A DNA stretch of 64,000 bases from positions 1 to 64,000 of the forward strand of contig CAVPXB010000013.1 of assembly GCA_963709525.1 (NCBI GenBank). The letters are read 5' to 3'. The notes beneath the pieces were generated by a model. That model saw nothing but the letters and a program-made list of their open reading frames with translations, searched no databases and was not told where the DNA came from. The stretch comes from CAIWHR01 sp963709525. Its GTDB lineage: Bacteria > Pseudomonadota > Gammaproteobacteria > Burkholderiales > Casimicrobiaceae. The position numbers and the translations under genes are program-made. This document shows, one piece after another, positions 44,257 to 52,461 of the stretch; within the stretch, counting starts at the first letter, position 1, and the number at the start of each line of letters is the position of its first letter.

Positions 44257-45036
44257 ATGCCAAAATTCGCCGCCAACCTGACCATGATGTTCACCGAAGT
44301 CCCCTTTGCCGAGCGCTTCGCCGCTGCGGCGAAGGCCGGATTCCGGGGCGTCGAATTTCTCTTTCCCTACGAGCTGCCGGCGCAGGAAGCGGAGCGCCTG
44401 CTGAAGGACAATGCCCTCGAGAATGTGCTGTTCAACCTGCCGCCCGGAAACTGGGCGGCCGGGGAGCGCGGCATCGCGTCCCTGCCCGGCCGGGAAGCCG
44501 ATTTCCGCGCCGGCGTCGCCGTTGCGATCGAATACGCACGGGCGTTGGACACGCCGTGCCTGCACGCCATGGCAGGGTTGCTGCCGGCCGATGCCGAACG
44601 GGAGAAGCATCGCCTCGTCTACATCGAGAACCTGCGCTACACCGCCCTCGAACTCGCCAGGCATGGCCGGACCCTGGTCATCGAGCCGATCAATACCCGC
44701 GACATGCCGGGTTATTTCCTCAACACCCAGGCCGAGGCGCATGCCGTCTGCGAGGCCGTGGGCGAACCCAACATCAAAGTGCAGATGGACCTCTATCACG
44801 CCCAGATCACCGAGGGCGATCTGGCGGTCAAGCTGCAGAAGTACATCAGGAACATCGGCCACATCCAGATCGCCAGCGTTCCCGAACGTCACGAACCGGA
44901 CGATGGCGAGGTGAATTACCCCTACCTCTGCCGCCTGCTCGACAAACTCGGATACGCGGGCTGGGTGGGCTGCGAGTACCGGCCTCGGGCCAGGACCGAG
45001 GACGGCCTGACGTGGTTCAGGAACGCAGCGCGATAG
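44257..45036 (+). CDS. otnI: OtnI-like hydroxypyruvate/2-oxo-tetronate isomerase family protein
   Basis: 259 residues, TIM-barrel family of Hyi/OtnI. Signature pieces: FAANLTMMFTEVPFAERFAAAAKAGFRGVEFLFPYE at the N-terminus, LVIEPINTRDMPGYFLN (metal-binding Glu), VQMDLYHAQITEGDLA and HIQIASVPERHEPDDGE. OtnI converts 2-oxo-tetronate to 3-oxo-tetronate, the substrate of OtnK. The pairing with the upstream kinase is the reason for preferring OtnI over hydroxypyruvate isomerase. A stem-loop after the gene may terminate the operon. Confidence 0.85.
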   Translation: MPKFAANLTMMFTEVPFAERFAAAAKAGFRGVEFLFPYELPAQEAERLLKDNALENVLFNLPPGNWAAGERGIASLPGREADFRAGVAVAIEYARALDTPCLHAMAGLLPADAEREKHRLVYIENLRYTALELARHGRTLVIEPINTRDMPGYFLNTQAEAHAVCEAVGEPNIKVQMDLYHAQITEGDLAVKLQKYIRNIGHIQIASVPERHEPDDGEVNYPYLCRLLDKLGYAGWVGCEYRPRARTEDGLTWFRNAAR

Positions 45037-45157
45037 GGGCACCCGGCGCCGGAAAAAGCGCGTTCACCCGAGCCACGCTGCAGCGAAGCCAACGGCGAAC
45101 CGCGCGGATTCGCCTGCGGTCACAGCGCCGCTGCGGTGGCTTCGGCGACGACCGGCG

Positions 45158-45172
45158 GCCTACGACGTAGGC
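45158..45172. terminator. Small stem-loop, possible bidirectional terminator
   Basis: GCCTAC, GAC, GTAGGC followed by TTTGACTTT on the plus strand, between the convergent operon end and the winged-helix gene. The stem is short (6 bp) and the U-tract weak, and it overlaps the stop codon of the minus-strand gene. Confidence 0.3.
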
Positions 45173-45405
45173 TTTGACTTTCGACCGGGAGCCAGAGGCG
45201 GGACATACCCCGACACGCGGCATTGCCACGCGTCGATCCTCTTGCCGTTCTCGAAGCGCGTCAAATTGCACATGATGACTGCCCCGGTCGCGGCCAGGTC
45301 GGCAAGCCGCTGGCGCACCATCGCAAGCGGCACGCCCATCTCTTTGGCAATCTCCAAATCGAGCCGCTGACCGTATTTCTTCAGGCACTGCATGATTTCG
45401 ATCAC
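45160..45405 (-). CDS. Small winged-helix transcriptional regulator
   Basis: 81 residues from the GTG at 45403-45405 (GAGGATATG upstream); an ATG at 45391-45393 is an alternative. The segment MQCLKKYGQRLDLEIAKEMGVPLAMVRQRLADLAATGAVIMCNLTRF is a small winged helix (helix 2-turn-helix 3 at EIAKEMGVPLAMVRQRL, wing after AVIMCN). Such single-domain proteins occur widely in beta- and gammaproteobacteria, function unknown. It is convergent with the otn-type operon. Confidence 0.6.
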   Translation of the reverse strand: MIEIMQCLKKYGQRLDLEIAKEMGVPLAMVRQRLADLAATGAVIMCNLTRFENGKRIDAWQCRVSGYVPPLAPGRKSKPTS

Positions 45406-45520
45406 GGCGCATATCCTCGAAAAGTTCGACAGTTTACCAGCCTCCGGGCAGTATCGGTTCCTTGTTCGCTTTCCGACCGGAAAATAGAGATCTTCCCGAT
45501 ATCCCTGGCGACCCGCCGTC

Positions 45521-45751
45521 AATGTCGGGCAGCTTGCGTTCCAGGGCAGCGCGTCGCTTGTCAACGCCGGGAAAAGCAACCAGGACATCGAGATCACGTT
45601 GACCGGCGGGACCTGTCGTCGTCACGACCGAGACATCATCGGGAAGCCCGCGGCGGCTTTCTACGCGCACTTCAAGGCGGACTTCGCCATCTTCGGGGTC
45701 GGCGGACTGGACGAGGGCCGCATGTTGCTCGACTTCAACAGCGGCGGGAAT
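45521..45751 (+). pseudogene. DeoR-family regulator remnant (sensor-domain fragment)
   Basis: An uninterrupted stretch reads IEITLTGGTCRRHDRDIIG followed by FKADFAIFGVGGLDEG and MLLDF. This matches the effector-binding domain of DeoR regulators (TGG-x-R-x8-G and the D-x-GVGGI/LDE motif). The DNA-binding domain is missing and the following sequence (RAPQTDGWQADRRAARL) is unrelated. DeoR proteins commonly regulate otn operons, so this could be the decayed former regulator of the upstream cluster, whose current regulator appears to be GntR-type. Confidence 0.6.
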
Positions 45752-46047
45752 TACCGCGTGTCAGGAAACGGTCAGGCCTCTCGCGCCCCGCAAACTGACG
45801 GGTGGCAAGCGGATCGCAGGGCGGCGCGCCTTCGGAGTGGACCGCTTGCCGTGAGCAGGCGACTCCGATTCCGGCAAAGTCGGCCGAATCGACGTCAGCT
45901 TTGGCGTAGAGTCCACTGTCGATGTTGACCGGGGCTTCGGTTAGTCGGACCATCGCAGAGTACCGCTCGGCAAGGCATCGGCTCGCTTCCCACCGGCACC
46001 TCGCGCCGATCGCACCCCTTCCACTTCCTGGACTCACGGATTCCGCC

Positions 46048-47424
46048 TTGGCGCTCAGCGTTTTCGACATGTTTTCCATAGGCATCGGCCCCAGCAGTTC
46101 GCATACGGTGGGGCCGATGCGGGCGGCCGGGCGTTTCGTCAAGCACCTTCGCGAGAACGGTTTGCTGGAGCGAACCACCCGCGTCAGATGCGAGTTCTAC
46201 GGATCGCTGGGCGCGACCGGCAAGGGCCATGGCAGCGACAAGGCCGTCCTGCTGGGCCTCGAGGGCCATGCGCCGGATACCGTCGATGTCGACGCCATCG
46301 AAGCGCACCTGGAACGCATCGCAAGGCGGAAGCGCCTGCACTTGAATGGCGACATGACCATAGCGTTCGAATGCGCGGCCGATCTGGTTTTCCACGCGCA
46401 CCAGGCCCTGCCGACGCACCCGAACGGCATGCGGTTCCACGCCTATGCCGGCAATGACAGCGAACTTCTGCAGCGCACCTACTACTCGGTCGGCGGCGGC
46501 TTCGTCGTCAGCGGTGACACGCATCCGGGCGACCCTGTCGGCGGGAGCCTGGCACCGGCCAAGTACCCGATCAGCAGTTGCGACAGGATGCTGCGCCTGT
46601 GCAAGCAGCACGGCTTCAGCATCTCTTCGCTGATGCTCGAAAACGAGACCTGTTGGCGCAGCGAGAAACAGACGCGTGAAGGACTCCTGAAGATCTGGCA
46701 CACGATGGAAGCCTGCGTGACACGCGGTTGTGAACGCGAAGGCACCCTGCCCGGCGGGCTCGCAGTCAAGCGCCGCGCCCCCGGTCTCCATCGCAAGCTC
46801 AAGGCGGATCTGGGCACGTCGTCGGATCCGCTGCAGCCGATGGACTGGGTCGCTCTCTATGCGCTGGCAGTCGGCGAGGAGAATGCGGCGGGTGGCCGAG
46901 TCGTGACCGCGCCGACCAATGGCGCTGCGGGAATCATCCCGGCCGTGCTGCACTTCTACCGCAGGTATTGCCCGACTTTCGGGGAAGACGGGGTCGTGCG
47001 GTACCTGCTGACTGCCGGCGCCATCGGACTGCTGTACAAGATCAATGCCTCGATCTCGGGCGCCGAGGTCGGTTGCCAGGGCGAGGTCGGCGTTGCCTGC
47101 TCCATGGCGGCCGGCGCCCTGACCGAGGTCATGGGCGGCACTCCGGAGCAGGTCGAGAACGCGGCCGAGATCGCGATGGAGCACAACCTTGGCCTGACGT
47201 GCGATCCGGTGGGAGGCCTCGTCCAGGTTCCCTGCATCGAGCGCAACGCAATGGCGGCGGTAACGGCGATCAACGCCTCCCGCCTCGCCCTGCGGGGCGA
47301 CGGCACGCACAGGGTCTCGCTCGACAAGGTGATCGACACCATGCGCCAGACCGGGCTCGACATGAACAGCAAGTACAAGGAAACCGCGCGCGGGGGATTG
47401 GCAATCCATGTCATCGCGTGCTGA
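46048..47424 (+). CDS. sdaA: L-serine ammonia-lyase (dehydratase), single-chain SdaA type
   Basis: 458 residues from the TTG at 46048, giving the family N-terminus LALSVFDMFSIGIGPSSSHTVGPM; the open frame begins at 45922 but the extra 42 residues are not family sequence. E. coli SdaA has 454. The enzyme deaminates serine to pyruvate using a 4Fe-4S cluster. SSSHTVGPM is the serine-binding loop. The cluster cysteines lie in the C-terminal half (CSMAAGALTEVMGG, GLTCDPVGGLVQVPCIERN). No serine transporter is adjacent. Confidence 0.9.
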   Translation: MALSVFDMFSIGIGPSSSHTVGPMRAAGRFVKHLRENGLLERTTRVRCEFYGSLGATGKGHGSDKAVLLGLEGHAPDTVDVDAIEAHLERIARRKRLHLNGDMTIAFECAADLVFHAHQALPTHPNGMRFHAYAGNDSELLQRTYYSVGGGFVVSGDTHPGDPVGGSLAPAKYPISSCDRMLRLCKQHGFSISSLMLENETCWRSEKQTREGLLKIWHTMEACVTRGCEREGTLPGGLAVKRRAPGLHRKLKADLGTSSDPLQPMDWVALYALAVGEENAAGGRVVTAPTNGAAGIIPAVLHFYRRYCPTFGEDGVVRYLLTAGAIGLLYKINASISGAEVGCQGEVGVACSMAAGALTEVMGGTPEQVENAAEIAMEHNLGLTCDPVGGLVQVPCIERNAMAAVTAINASRLALRGDGTHRVSLDKVIDTMRQTGLDMNSKYKETARGGLAIHVIAC

Positions 47425-47593
47425 GGCGACGGAACGGCGTGCATTTCCTCGCGCGAGCGATCCTCACGCGACAAGCGCCAACGCGAACGACCGGGTCGAA
47501 TACGATCTCGATGCGCTCGTTGCCGGCATCACTGCCAGGAACGTTCACCGCGCGGTGGACTTCGGCCCGCCGTTGGGCAAGGAAGCGCTCTGA
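47408..47593 (+). pseudogene. MazE-like antitoxin remnant lacking its AbrB domain
   Basis: The last 30 residues, YDLDALVAGITARNVHRAVDFGPPLGKEAL, match the toxin-binding C-terminus of MazE/ChpI antitoxins. The SpoVT/AbrB DNA-binding half is absent: the frame upstream runs through the 3' end of sdaA. The stop shares a base with the mazF start (TGATG). If expressed, a peptide of about 61 residues from the ATG at 47408 could still block MazF but not bind the promoter. Confidence 0.65.
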
Positions 47594-47937
47594 TGCCCAC
47601 CCGCCGCCACGTTCCGGACGCGGGCGAAGTCGTTTGGCTGCAACTCGACCCGCAAGCCGGTCACGCGCAGGCCGGACAACGGCCCGCCTTGGTCATCAGT
47701 CCCGCCAGCTACAACCGCAAGACGGGTCTCTTGGTGTGCTGCCCGATGACCTCGCAGATCAAGGGCCATCGGTTCGAAGTCCTGACCGAGATCGACGGCG
47801 TGCAGAGCGCCATCCTTTCCGACCAGGTCAAGTCGCCGGACCGGCAGGCGCGCCGGGCGAAGAAGAAGGCCGTCGTCGCTGCTGCCGCCATGGTTGAAGT
47901 GCGCGCCAAGATCAAGGCCCTGCTGGTCATCCGCTGA
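47593..47937 (+). CDS. mazF: MazF-family endoribonuclease toxin
   Basis: 114 residues. Conserved GEVVWLQLDPQAGHAQAG, QRPALVISPASYNRKTG (Arg of the active site) and CCPMTSQIKG (Thr/Ser catalytic position) are all present, followed by ILSDQVKSPDRQARR. It cuts mRNA at specific sites. The gene looks complete, while the antitoxin before it is truncated, so the toxin must be tolerated, silent or inhibited by the remnant peptide. Confidence 0.88.
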   Translation: MPTRRHVPDAGEVVWLQLDPQAGHAQAGQRPALVISPASYNRKTGLLVCCPMTSQIKGHRFEVLTEIDGVQSAILSDQVKSPDRQARRAKKKAVVAAAAMVEVRAKIKALLVIR

Positions 47938-48101
47938 AAGCTACGCACCGTTGCGGCCACGATTCATCCAGCCGCTGCGACGCAAGGCCATCCTCGGGTC
48001 GCAGCGGGTCGCCGAAACCCGTTCGCGGCACCGTGTTTATCGCCGTACGGACACATGATCGCACCCCCCCAATTCGCCCCGATGACTGATCGACCTTTCC
48101 C

Positions 48102-49043
48102 GTGGAGCGTTGCCCCCGACGTCTCCGGGCGCCTGCGTTGAGCAACTCCGAGAACTGGCTTCATGCGCCAATCGTCCGGCGTGACGTCGTCGCGATACCC
48201 ATCGTCTGGGTCACGTTTTTTCTCTCGCTCGTGTTTCACGCCGCCATGTTGTGGTTCTTGGCGCCGCGGCTGCCCCAACCGCCCCACTTGTCCGACGATA
48301 CCGAGCCCGGCGAAGCGCGCGCCGTGTTGGTGACACGACTGGCGCCGACGCCGACAAAAGCCTCCCCGTCGCCGCCATCACCACCGCCACGTGCCGCCGA
48401 CCCGCCGGCCCGCCGTCCACCTCCGCCGACGGCAAAGCCGCGCCCGTCGCCGCCACCGGTCCTTGCGGCCGACTTGCAGCGGGCCGAACCACTGCCACCG
48501 CCCGCGCCGCCGACCGTTGCCGAACCAACACCGCCTCGCCCGCCCGAAAGCGATCTTGCGTCGTACATCGAGGCCCGCCGCCGCGCGCGCGGCGACCCGA
48601 CGACGAGCGCGGCACCGGGGACAACAGCGAACACACCGCCTGCCGAGACCGCAAACGAGCGCCGGGATCGCATCGTCGCCGCCAATCTCGCCCAGAGTCA
48701 GCAAACGACGTTCGGCTACGATCCGAAATCAGGCGGTGGCGTATTCCAGCTGAAACGGATCAGCTACGACGACGCGGAGTTCTACTTCACCGGCTGGAAC
48801 AGGGACATCGGCCGTCGTGCCAAGAACTTGATCGAGGTCCGCAAAGGAAACAACATCGACATCCGCGATGCGATCATCCGCAGGATCATCGAGATAATTC
48901 GCGACGAGGTGCAGGGTGACTTCAGCTGGAGGTCGGAGCGCCTGGATCAGTTGGTCGTCATTTCCGCGCGCCCCGGCGACAACGCAGAACTCGAAGCCTT
49001 CCTGATGCAGGAATTCTTTTCCGATCCGCGCCGGCCGCGCTGA
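48102..49043 (+). CDS. Proline-rich inner-membrane/periplasmic protein of unknown function
   Basis: 313 residues from the GTG at 48102 (a TTG at 48138 is possible). One membrane helix near residues 30-52 (VVAIPIVWVTFFLSLVFHAAMLWF) places the rest in the periplasm. Residues about 65-175 are nearly pure Pro/Ala/Arg, long enough to span the periplasm as in TonB. A folded C-terminal domain (about 215-305: FQLKRISYDDAEFYFTGWNRD, FLMQEFFSDP) follows. I do not recognise the family; TonB-like architecture is suggestive but the C-terminus lacks a TonB signature. Confidence 0.65.
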   Translation: MERCPRRLRAPALSNSENWLHAPIVRRDVVAIPIVWVTFFLSLVFHAAMLWFLAPRLPQPPHLSDDTEPGEARAVLVTRLAPTPTKASPSPPSPPPRAADPPARRPPPPTAKPRPSPPPVLAADLQRAEPLPPPAPPTVAEPTPPRPPESDLASYIEARRRARGDPTTSAAPGTTANTPPAETANERRDRIVAANLAQSQQTTFGYDPKSGGGVFQLKRISYDDAEFYFTGWNRDIGRRAKNLIEVRKGNNIDIRDAIIRRIIEIIRDEVQGDFSWRSERLDQLVVISARPGDNAELEAFLMQEFFSDPRRPR

Positions 49044-49623
49044 GGCGCGCGAGTGCGGAGGTCGCCGACCGGCCAGCGACGCACACTGACGAGCTCAGCT
49101 CGACCCGATATCGATGCTCCGTCCCGCTTGCCATGACACTGGGTTCGGCTGCCAGATTGCTGCGAGCGAAGGCAGGGCATGCGCCCAATGGCGGCCGCGC
49201 GAGCTTGCAGTCCGCAGCATCGCAACGTAGTCTGCGATGGGAATTCGCGCGATTTCGAGATGCGCCGACTTGCCACGCCTTTCCCTGGCGCGCGCCTGGC
49301 GCTGCGACGCCGAGTCCAGGTGAACGGTTCCGGCAGTGAGCCGTCTTTGCCAGCCACCGTCGGTGACACGATGCGGATCAATGCGATGGCGACAGGACCA
49401 ATGCAACTGCGTTGCACTACCATCTGCCCATCTTGCGACCCGGGAGATGGCGATGATGGTGGACCGGATCGTCGTCGGTGGCGGCGCCAGGCACACCGGA
49501 TGACAGCAACGACTGGAATCCTCTGGCAGGATTCTGTGCTGAAGGGAAGTCCGATGAAGAAATCGCGATTTCACCCGGGGGCTTGCGGGCACGTTTCCAG
49601 CCTCCAACTTCCTGGTTTGCGCC
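49044..49623. other. Gap of 580 bases without a recognisable gene
   Basis: Both strands contain only short or arginine-rich frames that look like shadows. I saw no tRNA, hairpin with U-tract or remnant I can name. Confidence 0.6.
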
Positions 49624-50235
49624 ATGCCGCCTATTGATACGGTTGTCTTTGATATTGGCAATGTCCTCATTCCCTGGAATCCTCGCTGGTTGTTCAGAAA
49701 GATGCTGGCTGACGAAGCGGCGCTGGAACGTTTCCTTGATGAGGTCGATTTCAGTGCCTGGAATGCGCAGCATGATGCCGGGCAGAGCTTTGCGCAGGGC
49801 ATTGCGCAGCACGGCGCCAGGTTTCCGCACTACCGGCATCTGCTGCAGGCGTACTTCGATCGCTGGGAGGAATGTATTGCCGAGCCGTTTGCGGATTCGG
49901 TCGCACTCACGCGAAGACTGCGCGCAGCGGGCTACCGGACGCTGGCATTGACCAATTTTTCGACCGAAACGTTTCCGCGGGCGGTTCGGCTCAATCCCTT
50001 CCTCAACGAGTTCGAGGGAATCCTGGTCTCCGGCGAGGAAAAGCTGATGAAGCCTGATCCGGCGATCTACAGGCTGTTGTGCGAACGCTATTCCGTTACA
50101 CCAGGCAGGTGTGTGTTCATCGACGATAGCCTGCATAACGTGGACGGTGCCCGCCGCATCGGCATGCACGCACTGCACTTCAGATCGATTGACAGGTTGC
50201 TTGAAGATCTTGATGCGCTGGGGGTCAAGATCTGA
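49624..50235 (+). CDS. HAD-superfamily (subclass IA) phosphatase
   Basis: 203 residues. HAD motif I is VFDIGNVLIPWNP, the variant DxGxV seen in YihX-type phosphatases. Motif II is LALTNFS, motif III/IV are KLMKPDPAIYRLL and CVFIDDSLHNVDGA, and helical cap residues (LDEVDFSAWNAQH) fit class C1. It hydrolyses a phosphate ester, probably a sugar phosphate. It lies 133 bases upstream of an ABC importer operon on the same strand. Confidence 0.88.
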   Translation: MPPIDTVVFDIGNVLIPWNPRWLFRKMLADEAALERFLDEVDFSAWNAQHDAGQSFAQGIAQHGARFPHYRHLLQAYFDRWEECIAEPFADSVALTRRLRAAGYRTLALTNFSTETFPRAVRLNPFLNEFEGILVSGEEKLMKPDPAIYRLLCERYSVTPGRCVFIDDSLHNVDGARRIGMHALHFRSIDRLLEDLDALGVKI

Positions 50236-50368
50236 TTCCGGGCGACGGTTCGTGGCATTTTCCCAGGCTCCGCCAGGGGCGCAATGTGTAGAATGCCATT
50301 GCTGTGTTGATCCATGAGGCGCGTGCCTTTCCGGCACTCGTTTTTCTTGAACTGCTAGGAGAATCTGA

Positions 50369-51349
50369 ATGAAACAATTGGGCAGAATCGCGGCGGCGCT
50401 GGCTCTCGGCGCAGTTCTGGCGGGTTCGGCGATGGCGCAGGAGAAAGTGACCATCTATTCGGCGGCGCCTCAGGACCTCATCGACAATGTGGTTCCGGCG
50501 TTCGAAAAGGCGACCAAGATCAAGGTGGAACTGATCAAGGGCGGATCGGGCGATCTGATCAACCGGCTGAAGGCGGAAGCCGGCCGCAAGACGGCCGACG
50601 TGCTGTTCAGCGTCTCGACCGATGTGGTCGAAGCCAATAGCAAGCTGTTTGCCAAATACGTGCCCGAGAACGTCAAGTACCTGGCCGACACCTTCAAGGT
50701 GAACGACGCGGCTGTGCCGTTTACCGCGGTGGCGACCGCTTTCGGGGTCAACACCAAACTGCTGACCCCCGCACAGTATCCGAAGACCTGGATTGATCTG
50801 GGCAACCCCATCTACAAGGGCAAGATTTCGGCAGGCCGTCCCGACAAGTCCGGATCGGCCTACATTCAGCTCGCCCTGATTCTCCAGATCTTCGGCGAAG
50901 AAAAGGGCTGGGATATCTATACGAAGATCCTGAACAACTCCGTGCTTTCCGCCAGTTCGGGTGCGGTGTCGAAGTTCGTCAACGATGGCGAGGCTTCCGT
51001 CGGCCTGTCCAACGAAGATACGCTGCTCAGGTACAAGGTTGGCGGCGGCCCGGTCGATCTGGTTTACCCCGCTGATGGCACCTCGGCCATCGCCGACGTG
51101 ATGGCGCTGATGGCCAACCCGATCAATGCCGAAGGCGGCAAGGCCTTCATCAACTTCATGCTGTCGAAGGAGGCGCAGGAAATCCTGGATTCCGTGGGAC
51201 GGCGCCCGGTTCGCAGCGATGTCGTCACCAAGAGCGCGCTGACGCCGTTGAGCAAGCTGAAGGTCGTCAAGTACGACGACGACTGGGCCGGTGCCAACCG
51301 CACGCGCATTCTGGCCAAGTGGAACGATCTGTTGTTGAACAAGAAGTAG
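50369..51349 (+). CDS. ABC transporter binding protein, iron/2-aminoethylphosphonate-like
   Basis: 326 residues, signal peptide 1-23 (AGSAMAQ). The mature N-terminus EKVTIYSAAPQDLIDNVVPAFEKATKIKVELIKGGSGDLINRLKAEAGRKTADVLF is that of FbpA/AfuA-type and PhnS-type binding proteins. The later SNEDTLLRYKVGGGPVDLVYPADGTSAIADVMAL fits the same family. Iron, putrescine or aminoethylphosphonate are all possible ligands; the iron-binding tyrosine pair is not evident. It is the first gene of the importer operon. Confidence 0.85.
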   Translation: MKQLGRIAAALALGAVLAGSAMAQEKVTIYSAAPQDLIDNVVPAFEKATKIKVELIKGGSGDLINRLKAEAGRKTADVLFSVSTDVVEANSKLFAKYVPENVKYLADTFKVNDAAVPFTAVATAFGVNTKLLTPAQYPKTWIDLGNPIYKGKISAGRPDKSGSAYIQLALILQIFGEEKGWDIYTKILNNSVLSASSGAVSKFVNDGEASVGLSNEDTLLRYKVGGGPVDLVYPADGTSAIADVMALMANPINAEGGKAFINFMLSKEAQEILDSVGRRPVRSDVVTKSALTPLSKLKVVKYDDDWAGANRTRILAKWNDLLLNKK

Positions 51350-51378
51350 CCTGTCGATCGATCTCCTGGAAGTTTGCC

Positions 51379-52461
51379 ATGTCCCACGTTCAGCTAAAGA
51401 ACATCAAGAAGGCTTATGGCAGCCACGTCGCTCTGAAAGACGTCAGTCTCAGCATCGACCGTGGAGCGTTCTTTACGCTGCTTGGTCCGAGCGGTTGCGG
51501 CAAGACGACGCTGCTCCGGGCCATCGCCGGGTTTCACCAGCAGGATGCCGGAGAAATCCTGCTGGAGGGGCAGTCGATCAGCCATTTGGGCGCCAACAAG
51601 CGCAACGTGGGCATGGTGTTTCAGGACTACGCCGTTTTTCCGCATCTGAGCGTTTTCGACAATGTCGCCTTTGGCCTGGTACAGCAGAACGTGCCGGCGG
51701 CCGAGATCCGCGAGCGTGTCGGTGCCATTCTGGGGACGGTGCAGCTCGATCAGCACGCTCAGCGGATGCCGCACCAGCTCAGCGGCGGCCAGCAGCAACG
51801 CGTGGGACTGGCGCGCGCGCTGGTGATTCGGCCCAAGGTGCTGTTGATGGATGAACCGCTGTCCAACCTCGATGCCAAGCTGCGCGTCGAGCTCCGGCGG
51901 GATATTCGTACGCTGCAGCAGACACTGGATATCACCACTGTTTATGTGACACACGATCAGGAAGAGGCTCTTTCAATTTCCGATCAGGTTTGCGTGATGC
52001 ACGACGGCGTGGTGCAGCAGGTAGGGACCCCCTGGATTGTCTACAACCGTCCTGCAAACCGGTTTGTGGCGACCTTTGTCGGCAGCAACAACTTCATTCC
52101 CGTCGTGCTCGATGCGGCGGGGCAGCCACTCGTTCTGGGACAGCCGCTCGAGGTGCCGAAGTCGGTGCGGAGTCAGGACGCCGAAGGCCTGGTCGCCTCG
52201 ATACGCCCGGAGAGAATACTGGTCAACGAAGCCGTTTCAGAGCCGGGTGTGCGCCTCGGGGGGGTCGTCCGCCAGGCGATGTTTACCGGACGCGAGTTGC
52301 AACTCACCATTGAGGTAGCCGGCCACGGCTTGCTTGATGCCCTGACTGAACCCAGCGCCGTGATGATCGCGCTCAAGCCGGGCGACCCGGTGCAACTGGG
52401 GGTGCGCGCTGAAGACTTTTTGTACTTCGCCCCCGGTGTTACCGGAGCGCTGCTGCAATGA
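51379..52461 (+). CDS. ABC transporter ATPase (PotA/FbpC type)
   Basis: 360 residues from the ATG at 51379. Walker A LLGPSGCGKTTLLRAIAGF, Q-loop MVFQDYAVFPHLSVF, signature LSGGQQQRVGLARA, Walker B VLLMDEPLSNLDAKLR, H-loop VTHDQEEA. A C-terminal TOBE domain (residues about 280-355) follows. It overlaps the fused permease by 4 bases (ATGA). The FbpC/PotA branch fits an Fe3+- or phosphonate-type importer. Confidence 0.92.
   Translation: MSHVQLKNIKKAYGSHVALKDVSLSIDRGAFFTLLGPSGCGKTTLLRAIAGFHQQDAGEILLEGQSISHLGANKRNVGMVFQDYAVFPHLSVFDNVAFGLVQQNVPAAEIRERVGAILGTVQLDQHAQRMPHQLSGGQQQRVGLARALVIRPKVLLMDEPLSNLDAKLRVELRRDIRTLQQTLDITTVYVTHDQEEALSISDQVCVMHDGVVQQVGTPWIVYNRPANRFVATFVGSNNFIPVVLDAAGQPLVLGQPLEVPKSVRSQDAEGLVASIRPERILVNEAVSEPGVRLGGVVRQAMFTGRELQLTIEVAGHGLLDALTEPSAVMIALKPGDPVQLGVRAEDFLYFAPGVTGALLQ

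Noticed and set aside
45158..45172. Strong terminator after the otnI-like gene
   Set aside because: Stem of 6 bp and a broken T-run; kept only as a low-confidence feature.
49095..49802. 235-codon minus-strand frame in the 49 kb gap
   Set aside because: No recognisable domain; half overlaps the HAD phosphatase on the other strand.
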